From NCBI GenBank assembly GCA_031430575.1, contig JANPBT010000052.1:1-64000 (forward strand): DNA of 64,000 nucleotides. The letters run 5' to 3'. The translations under genes and the position numbers were made by a program. Within the stretch, counting starts at the first letter, position 1. Each line of letters begins with the position of its first letter. Below the pieces are notes generated by a model that ran no database searches, was not told where the DNA came from, and saw only the letters and a list, made by a program, of their open reading frames with translations. Source of the DNA: JANMDS01 sp031430575 (GTDB lineage: Bacteria; Pseudomonadota; Gammaproteobacteria; Burkholderiales; Casimicrobiaceae). This document shows, piece by piece, positions 34,801 to 41,800 of the stretch.

Positions 34801-35773
34801 AAACCTAGCACCGCTCGAAACAACTGGTGGGTTGCCAGAAGTTCAGCTCGACACCAAGACCGGTCGATTTGCAGCAAAACTCAAGACAGGATGGGTCGTT
34901 GGCTACCGGGTAAGGGGTGATTTAGCGGATGCAATGGTAGTCGTACAGCTCGGCCCGCAAAGTCGCGGGGCGCTCGTGGGTGCTTTTATGGGCGGCCGGT
35001 TTGATAACGCCCTGAGCGGTATTTTTCAGCCCGGCAAACTCGGTTCGTTGTCGCCTTCAATACAAAAAGGTACGAGTGGAATGTATTTAACCTTGGATTC
35101 TGAAAAGGTAGCCTTGGGAAGCATTACAGTATCGACAGTGGCGAAAGTCGGATCTACCGCAGTTTCATACCAAAATATCTGGAAAATCGAAGCGGCACCG
35201 GTCGGCGTCTCGCTTCGCCTGAATACCGGCGGCGCGAATCCCCGCACTGGTAAAACTGGGTTGATGGGCGAGCTTGCTGTTTCGCACGGAGCGCAAATTC
35301 CGTTCAGGGGCATCAAACTTGGCAAAACAGGCTTATCAATCCCGTCATTTTTGTCGCCTCCTGTCGTTGGCGGAATTTCTTATACCCAAAGCACACGCAT
35401 CAACGCAGGAATGCTTTCGATGGTGTACGACCCGTTTTCAGGCGTTGGTACTGTCAATACTAGAGACGCAAATTACGCAGGCAAGCTTGATTTGCGCACC
35501 GGAAAACCCCTTGTTGAAAATAACCAATTTACGCAGCCCTACGGCCAAGCTGGACTTGTTTACTTTCGGCTTGAACCGAACTACTACGGTTTGTATGATG
35601 CCGATAACTACGCGCCAAATAGCCCGGGTTACCAAGCGATGGAGGCGAGTAAAGTTCCTAAAGCGGTCTTTGATACGCTCACGTTCAAGGCATTTTTAGA
35701 CCCGCAAAAGGTTTGGGATACCGCAACGAAAGCACCGACGATCCCGAAAGATATGCCTAAAACGACGCCGTGA
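28817..35773 (+). CDS. 2,318-aa giant modular protein, probable T3SS substrate
   Basis: I choose the ATG at 28817 (MSGITSKDL), with GGGAG 9 bases before it. A TTG at 28733 would add 28 residues and lacks a ribosome site. The N-terminal 50 residues are disordered and Ser/Gln-rich. Residues about 280-420 are helical with a hydrophobic stretch. A compact module (LYLGDLKSN to GDVP) occurs twice, at about 466-551 and 723-808, exactly 771 bases apart and nearly identical in its second half. Other linkers carry similar short beta units (GAYDINI, GGYDIY). Long coiled coils fill about 1430-1935. A hydrophobic helix (about 1950-1975) precedes a 340-residue beta-rich C-terminal domain. No catalytic motif was recognised. 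The sigma-54 promoter and T3SS neighbours suggest a secreted effector or surface protein. Confidence 0.88.
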   Translation: MSGITSKDLSNINGRITQALPPIPMRLAQSSFGSGLRLGGSNSQQNPSTSTGNYDYFLLPPTQGMRFDEIPFYGTGSKPASAGKFKVTSGEARATVELLQQNSSSASPARFYIRLTTLGGSGQYVYLGQNGPVAAKAAAQQMLQSGAVKPNELGMNNGDYSSTLARSVVASAQIKELNRLERAVLTGAGQNSSAEYQQRLQYELNTKLGEVSQLIGKGQLTDTQELRDARYSAFSNLGMVLSQNTYDNISNSSNPGAYRGKAAEIVAFLTQRGSELNIDPNKAMGRRLGELSQLVDLAGRYPTIDARNGQSVVEALVAEKTGTQFLAELANMITPQALLTMGGIIGARQFVKLKLSKLLPVADGAMIAWQIAQYLEPLAKILSSMEMIELSKAKGGFGLAEANRYSNEISANVARIGSQGFADLGFAGVGAGRRALRNRAPTQGRAGARNTQPRVDPNVFPSPRTLYLGDLKSNPNHPMLALLKQIEAMGSNKITEILNGGGDFGNGIRIKLGGSKALPHLEITLADGQRYSPGFNTKTGRFQSGDVPSSVTKARGNDKPPGADEGSRARERGGNGDNARITDAGGTPLEVYPGKKGQDLWTDAIKRGDSSALALQKLVNSSNNVEFLNKFKEGVTPITDIDGASQGNVIKKGNVYEFHPTDANGNALGKGIAITRNPGGLLRMPPRAVLTAKRNSGGAERSAQGSNAGSVESGGAAVKPKQLYLGDLKSNLNHPMLALLKQIEEMSPDRIAEILNSGGDFGNGIRIKLGGSKALPHLEITLADGQRYSPGFNTKTGRFQSGDVPTSVIDARGVDNARSGDTNGGTNGAGSSPTGSKSIKPDTLGNDLTVTARAGDSRYPRESAIDSFFARLNTLAEGDKTLARDLKLLSQGKPYIDAKGNAKSTLSTASADGAYDINITGGNGVITATFTPRAGGKAFAHGTGVNNNGVPRPLKGTKTQRTDQSIQDTSDVNNGAGNRTASGRDDGVLSYAQQAARAGEVFGVRDNGKIDVAVRKALVDRLTDSAKSDATTVEEALRRWEIAEPKQRASELAAAVIDARKGINGIGGAEASLLLEAARKKIKDPSTSEQQATEFAASLSKYDSWNTFYKKNRGGLTEGGDNADLVPAGAGGRGRGPKNPNESAATASETPAPGTQTTPLPTAVEMIPSQKPRVAPEPDSQPKPVQTDAATPPRASDASGAPKIPRGVSKELDTRYGKGNWEARPKADGGGGYDIYSSSGGRGGRRLPEGSDNAAGNGNGSRKLGEIAFDGSGRTSRALFSPENKLGTDGFAVSTGKNFPVPGLFISDRVGQFGELLDGGASAPRRPTAWLDSQIKRLEQIGFVRGSLAVGETAVNAVTSKVFDRLVKARKDLAQASGDRLGNPLRRFNAGIRGGKYANQIKKAKAERDKLLSSGEKVIEATNAKLGIAAIRDRNIQVLNQKLKRVEQRITDAETRGQQPQAADTARFNDLRQRILTEARTGAKEVIRPELDKLNASIEKWEKKVAKLEKAIDARQADYDRSLQSSMGVDTPAVIKARKLLAEAKSELTGHDEVAQLKRDLQAEQAKNPGQETEAVLEARTAYEQAKQQLRKNEPSADHPEYEAMFDRELGIKVQLEAMKARAKGLEDLGESSFVTPEAYDFAARDAQWQGDVSTNRVDRTGYGDAVNNHFNRIKSALEADSMAALDKQQVLENSQLVVSADGVVTQRSVDAAASSGPIGSLVDRVGHSHTLLKKLAKRVQDLGNTKKVSAGETELAQAKSQVGQTEQLLVDLRQAQQTNGGDIPPEGYKQLISKAEIMLKDVRKKVVALEGRVSLEQRAAEPGQMSQVLDDLRREVDVNNALLAETKVAHRKAQAELQRKVEIQTDVVERLERQIAGQQPVNQASNRETGNRNLTTERAKLQAFADEFAANDAALGRAIEIASKSDGMIQKAESTILTARGTSGYTPGKIGRGALRAVGLYATAATAFTGVQLATGNARVDSSPAEVQLLLKQLNLAPLETTGGLPEVQLDTKTGRFAAKLKTGWVVGYRVRGDLADAMVVVQLGPQSRGALVGAFMGGRFDNALSGIFQPGKLGSLSPSIQKGTSGMYLTLDSEKVALGSITVSTVAKVGSTAVSYQNIWKIEAAPVGVSLRLNTGGANPRTGKTGLMGELAVSHGAQIPFRGIKLGKTGLSIPSFLSPPVVGGISYTQSTRINAGMLSMVYDPFSGVGTVNTRDANYAGKLDLRTGKPLVENNQFTQPYGQAGLVYFRLEPNYYGLYDADNYAPNSPGYQAMEASKVPKAVFDTLTFKAFLDPQKVWDTATKAPTIPKDMPKTTP
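30212..31244 (+). repeat. Internal duplication in the giant gene (two copies, 771-base period)
   Basis: Copies at 30212-30470 and 30983-31241 are offset by exactly 257 codons. The second halves, around the shared GATGGCCAGCGCTACTCGCC, differ at only a few bases over about 150. The first halves are more diverged, which points to recent gene conversion or duplication of part of the module. Confidence 0.85.
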
Positions 35774-35810
35774 TTAGGTCATCCCCTCGTAAGCACGAAA
35801 GCGCTGAAAA

Positions 35811-35839
35811 GTAGAATTTCCTCGCAAAGGAAGTTCTAC
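35811..35839 (+). terminator. Stem-loop after the giant gene
   Basis: GTAGAATTTCCT (35811-35822) pairs with AGGAAGTTCTAC (35828-35839): 12 bp with one G-U wobble and a 5-base CGCAA loop, 38 bases after the stop codon. No T-run follows. Confidence 0.55.
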
Positions 35840-35929
35840 GTGAAGAAAATAAAATTTAGCGATTGAACCGCCCCGCGTTTGGAGGAAGTTGATTTGTTTC
35901 AGTAAGGTGTGATTTGGGCGCCGATGGTT

Positions 35930-36130
35930 TGAATGCCCGAAAGTGGTTTACGTTAGTTTGAGCTGGTGGGATATGGCCGATAAGCCCGAGCAGGCCATGT
36001 TTGTTAAAGCGCGCCACCTCGGTAATCGTTGTGAGTTCCATCGATTCAACCGTTTGCCGCTCGGGAGTCTGGGTGTATCCGCGGCTCTGCACATCCCATT
36101 GATGGTTCACTACCCATGGATGTATGGAGG
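35930..36130 (-). pseudogene. IS3-family transposase OrfB C-terminal remnant
   Basis: One minus-strand frame reads TINGMCRAAD, equivalent to the OrfB motif TINGLYKAE. The next frame reads VESMELTTITEVARFN and KHGLLGLIGHIPPAQ, equivalent to the conserved end VEWVxWFNxxRLLxPIGxIPPAE. A frameshift joins them and the rest of the transposase is gone. It lies between the giant T3SS-linked gene and the phnD-like gene. Confidence 0.7.
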
Positions 36131-36167
36131 CGACACACGCTTTTTTGCGCGCGCCGCCAAAGCCTCG

Positions 36168-37220
36168 TCAATCTGGAAGTGTTAGTCTTTGATCCATCTT
36201 TGCGGCGCGTTTGATGACGTCGCTTGCTCGGATTGCCCGCTCGGCTGGGTTGAGCGATTTGTCGTTTGCAATGGCGGTGCGTACAGAAAACATCTCGATA
36301 TCTGCAACGATACGTAAGCGGGAATTTGTCGACTTTTGAAATCCTCTTAAGCTGTTAATGTTGTGTAGGATCTTTTTTTCTGCCGCACTTTCTTTGCCAT
36401 ATGAAGTCAGAAATTCAATGACTTTCCGCTTTTTGGTTTGATCTAAGTCTTTTCGATTCATGAGCGGACTTTCCGGAATTTCGTTTGATTTCCAAATCAC
36501 TTGCAAATCTTGGAGGAGTTTTGGATTGGCCTTGACCATGATGGCGTATTCAACATCGTTTGACACCGCAACATCGACTTCACCGTTGAAGACACGCAGT
36601 AGATTTGTCTTGTGGTCTCCCCGAAGCACCTTGTCGAATAATTGCTCAGGGTTTTTATTTTGTCGCGCCCAAACGTAGTAGTTGGGAACAATAAATCCAC
36701 TTGTTGACTTTGAGTCACCGAAGGCAATTGCTTTCCCAATCTGGCGAATTTGAATGTCGGCTAGGTTATTGAGCCCGCTGCCTTTGCGTGAAAGAATAAT
36801 CGAGTGATACCCCGTCGAACCGTCATCGCGGATCAGTCCTGCAAATACCTCCCCCTTTCCTGACTCGAAAACTTCAAGCGCCGCCACGTTACCCATATAC
36901 CCGATATCAGCAGTCCCTTGAATGAGCGCGTCCCTTACTTCCTTTTGCTCTTTGCCAACGAAAAGCTCGACACGATAGCCCGTCTTCTTTTCCATGTCGT
37001 CCATTAACGGCCGCCATGACTCACGCGCGGCATCAACACCTCGCGGCGCGATCACAGCAACGCGTAGGTCGGGCTTAATGACTTGCGAATGCGTCGGGCT
37101 AGAAAGCGCCCCTGCGAGGAACAAAAGGAAGCCAACGCGCTCGATCAGAAATTTCGTGATAGAAATTTTCCCCGTTGCGGCGTTGGGCTTGCATTTCGGT
37201 AAGGTCAACAACTTTTCCAT
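36168..37220 (-). CDS. PhnD-like phosphate/phosphonate-type substrate-binding protein
   Basis: A periplasmic binding protein of the PhnD/PF12974 family. The 350 residues start with a signal peptide (hydrophobic FLLFLAGALSSPTHSQ), then the typical LRVAVIAPRGVDAARESWRPLMDDMEKKTGY opening, TADIGYMG (about 103-110) and STSGFIVPNYYVW in the second lobe. No ABC permease or ATPase gene is adjacent, so its partner is unknown. Some orphan members act as sensors for phosphorus-compound regulators. No downstream gene shares its strand within 180 bases except the end of the glutamate dehydrogenase gene upstream. Confidence 0.85.
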   Translation of the reverse strand: MEKLLTLPKCKPNAATGKISITKFLIERVGFLLFLAGALSSPTHSQVIKPDLRVAVIAPRGVDAARESWRPLMDDMEKKTGYRVELFVGKEQKEVRDALIQGTADIGYMGNVAALEVFESGKGEVFAGLIRDDGSTGYHSIILSRKGSGLNNLADIQIRQIGKAIAFGDSKSTSGFIVPNYYVWARQNKNPEQLFDKVLRGDHKTNLLRVFNGEVDVAVSNDVEYAIMVKANPKLLQDLQVIWKSNEIPESPLMNRKDLDQTKKRKVIEFLTSYGKESAAEKKILHNINSLRGFQKSTNSRLRIVADIEMFSVRTAIANDKSLNPAERAIRASDVIKRAAKMDQRLTLPD

Positions 37221-37401
37221 CTAATAACCTTGAAGATTAAGTAGTCATTAATATTACGTCGAGAAAGTCAATCTCAGATGATTATGATTCAGTATTTAAA
37301 TTAAGTTTCCCATTTTTGGACGAAATGACAAGCGAAAAGGTTAGTTTTTGCGTTGAAAGAACCATGCAAATTTCAATCAACACAAAAACTTTACGCCATT
37401 A

Positions 37402-38679
37402 TTAAGGATAAAGGCCGCGACGTTCACGCGCTTCCAACACGCGCGAGCAGGCAATAACAAACGCCGCTGTGCGCAGAGAAATGTTGTGTTTTTCAGCCAT
37501 ATCGTAAACGGCGTTGAGCGCTTCGACCATGATCCGCTCAAGTCGGGCGTTGATCTCTGTCTCGCTCCAGAAAAAGCTTGAAAAATCCTGCACCCATTCA
37601 AAGTAAGAAACCGTCACACCCCCTGCGTTGGCGATGACGTCGGGCACGACCAATACGCCGCGATCGTGCAAGATGTCGTCCGCTTGCGGCGTTGTTGGGC
37701 CGTTTGCGCCTTCGACGACAAGCTTGGCGTGGGTAATACGGGCGCGCTCGGGCGTGAGTTGAGATTCCAATGCGGCGGGGATCAGCACTTCACATGGTAT
37801 TTTCCAAAAATCTTCATCTGAAATAGCGTTTACCTGCGGCGCAGTTTTGATTGATTCTCCGCGCGCGAGGTGATCTAAAACTGCGCTGACGTTAATTCCC
37901 GCTTCATTCGCAATCGTGCCGCCTGCATCTTGAATCGCGACAATTTTGCAGCCTAAGTCTTGTAGCAATTTCGCCGCAACGCCGCCAACGTTGCCAAAGC
38001 CTTGCACGGCAACGCGCGCACCTTTAAGATCAAGCCCGATCCGTTTGGCGGCTTCGCGGGTGGCAAACATGACGCCGCGCCCAGTGGCTTCCCGCCGCCC
38101 GAGGCTGCCGCCCAGTGAGACGGGCTTGCCGGTGACCACACCGGTTGCCGTCGAGCCAGTATTCATGGAGTAGGTATCCATCATCCAGGCCATTTCCCGC
38201 TCGCCAGTGCCAACGTCTGGCGCTGGAATGTCTTTATCGGGGCCAATGATGAATCCAATTTCGCTGGTATAGCGGCGGGTGATGCGTTCGAGCTCAGAAC
38301 GTGAATATTTCTTGGGATCGATGCGAATCCCCCCTTTTGCGCCGCCGAAGGGAAGATTTACCGCGGCATTTTTCACCGTCATCCAAGCGGAAAGCGCCAT
38401 GACTTCATCTAGTGTCACTGCTGGATGAAAGCGCACACCGCCTTTGCCAGGACCGCGTGAGAGACTGTGCTGCACACGATAGCCTTCAAAATGGGTCACG
38501 GTTCCGTTGTCCAACTCAATCGGAATGTCGACGATCAAGGCGCGCTTGGGACGCTTTAAGGTCTCAACCCATTTACTCAAGCTCCCCAAATAGGGGGTGA
38601 CGCGCTCGACTTGCGCGATGTAGGTGTGCCACGGGCTCTCAGGGTGGCCGGCAACGTAAGAAAGCGTTTCCATTCGCAT
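37402..38679 (-). CDS. gdhA: Glutamate dehydrogenase
   Basis: Converts glutamate and 2-oxoglutarate, linking nitrogen and carbon metabolism. The 425-residue product matches the Burkholderiales Glu/Leu/Phe/Val dehydrogenase length. It has RGPGKGGVRFHPAV with the catalytic-region Lys, PFGGAKGGI, the RRYTSEIGFIIGPDKDIPAPDVGT stretch and the NAD(P)-binding VQGFGNVGG. I start at MRMETLSYVA (38679), because the ORF opens further to 38808 only by reading through non-conserved sequence and the repeat at 38711. A dispersed repeat (37830-37847) is read as TAPQVN inside the C-terminal domain. Divergent from purL. Confidence 0.93.
   Translation of the reverse strand: MRMETLSYVAGHPESPWHTYIAQVERVTPYLGSLSKWVETLKRPKRALIVDIPIELDNGTVTHFEGYRVQHSLSRGPGKGGVRFHPAVTLDEVMALSAWMTVKNAAVNLPFGGAKGGIRIDPKKYSRSELERITRRYTSEIGFIIGPDKDIPAPDVGTGEREMAWMMDTYSMNTGSTATGVVTGKPVSLGGSLGRREATGRGVMFATREAAKRIGLDLKGARVAVQGFGNVGGVAAKLLQDLGCKIVAIQDAGGTIANEAGINVSAVLDHLARGESIKTAPQVNAISDEDFWKIPCEVLIPAALESQLTPERARITHAKLVVEGANGPTTPQADDILHDRGVLVVPDVIANAGGVTVSYFEWVQDFSSFFWSETEINARLERIMVEALNAVYDMAEKHNISLRTAAFVIACSRVLEARERRGLYP
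37830..37847 (+). repeat. Dispersed 18-bp repeat inside gdhA
   Basis: TTACCTGCGGCGCAGTTT. Translated on the minus strand as KTAPQVN. Confidence 0.85.
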
Positions 38680-38710
38680 TTTTTTCGATTGGTTGATGAT
38701 GGAAAGCACG

Positions 38711-38728
38711 ATACCTGCGGCGCAGATT
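38711..38728 (+). repeat. Dispersed 18-bp repeat between gdhA and purL
   Basis: ATACCTGCGGCGCAGATT, single copy in the 127-base divergent promoter region. Confidence 0.9.
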
Positions 38729-38806
38729 GCCGTCCAATGCTGTGTTTTGCAGGGGCTATGCGCTAATGGCAATGCCGAAAATGCGTGCGCCTCGTAAAAT
38801 CTCGGC

Positions 38807-41800
38807 ATGACGACGACTCTTCTGCACGTTCCCGGCGGTTACGCGCTTTCGCAATTTCGACTTGAAAAGCGGATCGCGCACGCCGATTTCGCAAAACTCA
38901 AAGAGGCTTCCGCTCAATTTATGCATTGGGTGCACCTGCGCGCGCCGCTCTCAGCCCGAGATCTTGCAAGGCTAGAAGCATTGCTCGTGGCTGATGAGCC
39001 TGCGCCAGTGCATGAAAACTTGACGCTGCGCCGTGTGGTTGTGCCGCGCGTGGGCACGGTGTCGCCGTGGTCATCGAAAGCGACCAGTATCGTTCAGCAA
39101 TGTGGGCTTGAAGCGGTCATTCGCGTCGAGCGTGGCATTGTTTGGCGGCTGACGACCGAAGGCGATTTAACGCGTGAAGAGCGGGCGCAGCTCGATGCTG
39201 CCACGAGCGATCGGATGACCGAGAGCATTTTTGGTCGGGTGGAAGATGCAAATGTGATGTTTGATGTGCACCCCGCGCAGCCGCTACGCAGTGTGCCGCT
39301 CGCCTCGCTGGCGCACGCCAACGTCGAGCTCGGATTGGCATTGTCTGACGATGAAATCGAATACCTGCGGCGCAGTTTTGCAGCTCTTAGGCGTGATCCA
39401 ACCGATGTTGAGTTAACGATGTTTGCGCAGGCCAACTCTGAGCATTGCAGGCACAAGGTATTCAATGCGTCGTGGAGCATTGATGGCATCGCCCAAGAAA
39501 AATCGCTTTTCGGCATGATCCGCAATACCCATGCAATCTCGCCGTCTGGCACTGTCGTGGCTTACTCAGACAACGCAGCGATCTTAGAAGGCTACACCGT
39601 CGCTCGCTTTTTCCCAGATGCTGATGGCGTGTATCGGGCGCACACCCAATTGACCCATTATTTAGCGAAAGTTGAAACCCACAATCACCCGACTGCCATC
39701 GCGCCTTTTGCGGGTGCAGCAACCGGCGCTGGCGGCGAGATTCGCGACGAAGGCGCAACAGGGCGCGGCGCGAAGCCAAAAGCGGGATTGACCGGATTTA
39801 CCACCTCTCATCTGCGCATCCCCGGCTTAGTGCAGCCGTGGGAGATGCATGAACATGGCGCACCTTCGCGCATCGCGACGCCGCTGCAAATCATGCTCGA
39901 TGGCCCGCTCGGCGGAGCGGCGTTTAACAATGAATTTGGTCGGCCAAATATTAACGGTTATTTCCGCACTTTTGAAGCCCAGGTGGGCGATATTGCCTAT
40001 GGTTATCACAAGCCCATCATGCTCGCTGGCGGCGTTGGCGCAGTCGATGCACGACACACCACCAAGCGGGATCTAAGCGCCGGTGATTTATTTGTGCAGC
40101 TCGGTGGCCCTGGCTTGCGCATTGGGCTCGGCGGCGGCGCGGCATCATCGATGACCACCGGTGCAAATGCCGCAGATCTCGATTTCGATTCCGTTCAACG
40201 CGATAACGCCGAGATGCAGCGCCGTGCGCAAGAAGTAATTGATCGGTGCTGGCAGTTGGGCGAGAATAATCCGATCTTGTCGATCCACGATGTCGGCGCT
40301 GGTGGGCTTTCTAATGCCTTTCCTGAGCTGGCCGATGGCGGCGGGGTAGGGGCAACCTTTGACCTACGAGCCGTGCCAATCGAAGAGCCTGGCATGAGCC
40401 CGCGCGAGATTTGGAGCAACGAATCTCAGGAGCGCTACGTGCTCGCGATTGCGCCCGCCTCATTGCCACTTTTTGCCGCAATGTGCGCGCGTGAGCGGGC
40501 ATTGTTTGCCGTGGTCGGCACGGCCACCGCCGATAAGCACCTGCGCGTAACCGATGCTAAGTTTGAAAATTCACCGGTCGACATGCCGCTGGAAGTGCTA
40601 CTGGGCAAACCGCCCAAAATGCATCGCGACGCGTCGACAGCATCGAAATCTGCGCCGCTGGGATTTGCCGTACCTGCGGCGCAGATGAGTGCCAAAACGC
40701 CTCTACGCGATGTGATTTACCGCGTGCTGCAGCATCCCACTGTCGCCGATAAACGCTTTCTGATCACCATCGGCGATCGTACCGTTGGCGGGCTCACCGC
40801 ACGCGATCAAATGGTCGGCCCGTGGCAAGTTGCGGTTGCAGATTGCGCAGTCACGTTGTCGGATTTTGAGGGCTACTGCGGCGAAGCGTTCGCGGTGGGC
40901 GAGCGCACGCCTCTTGCAATTGCAAATGCGGGTGCGTCTGCCCGTATGGCGGTCGCCGAAGCGCTCACCAATCTCGCGGCAGCCCCCATCGCAGATATTA
41001 GCCAGATTAAGCTCTCTGCGAACTGGATGGCCGCGGCTGGCGCGCCAGGTCAAGATGCCGCGCTTTACGAAGCAGTCAAAGCGGTGGGCATGGGATTGTG
41101 CCCGGCGCTGGGCATTGCGATTCCGGTCGGTAAAGACTCCATGAGCATGCGAACAGCGTGGGAACACAAAGAGCAATCGCACAGCGTGGTGTCGCCCGTT
41201 TCGCTCATTGTGAGCGCGTTTGCGCGGGTCGCTGATGTGCGCGGGGCGCTAACGCCACTCCTTGATTTGAAAACGCCCGCGACCGTATTGCTTCTGGTCT
41301 CGTTGAACGAAAAGCAACGAATGGGCGCTTCAATTGCCGAGCAGACCTTTGAGCGGCTCACTGCCGACGTACCCGACGTTGATGACGCTGCGGCATTGAA
41401 GATCTTTTTCAATGGCGTGCAGCAGTTGCGCGCAACCGGACGCATCCTTGCATACCACGACCGCTCCGATGGCGGGCTGATTGCAACCCTTGCTGAAATG
41501 GCGTTTGCATCGCGCTGTGGGCTCAATATTGAGCTTGAGGGCGATCCTGAGACGGTGTTACTCAACGAAGAAATTGGCGCTGTGTTGCAAATGCGCGAGA
41601 TCGATCTCGTCGCCGCGCGCGACGCATTTCCAGATTTAAAACTTGCCGTTATTGGCCGTGCGGAGCCCGGTGAAGCCATTGCGATTACGATGAACGGCGC
41701 GCTGGTCTTTGAAGAAAATCGGGCCGCACTGCACGCAGCGTGGTCGAACGTCAGCTACAACATGCAACGCCTGCGTGATAACCCATCCTGCGCAGAAGAT

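Larger units (their letters stand above)
35774..36167. other. 394-base intergenic stretch at the right end of the T3SS part
   Basis: It contains the stem-loop at 35811-35839 and the IS3 OrfB remnant. Nothing else is recognised. It is where the T3SS part meets ordinary chromosome. Confidence 0.5.
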
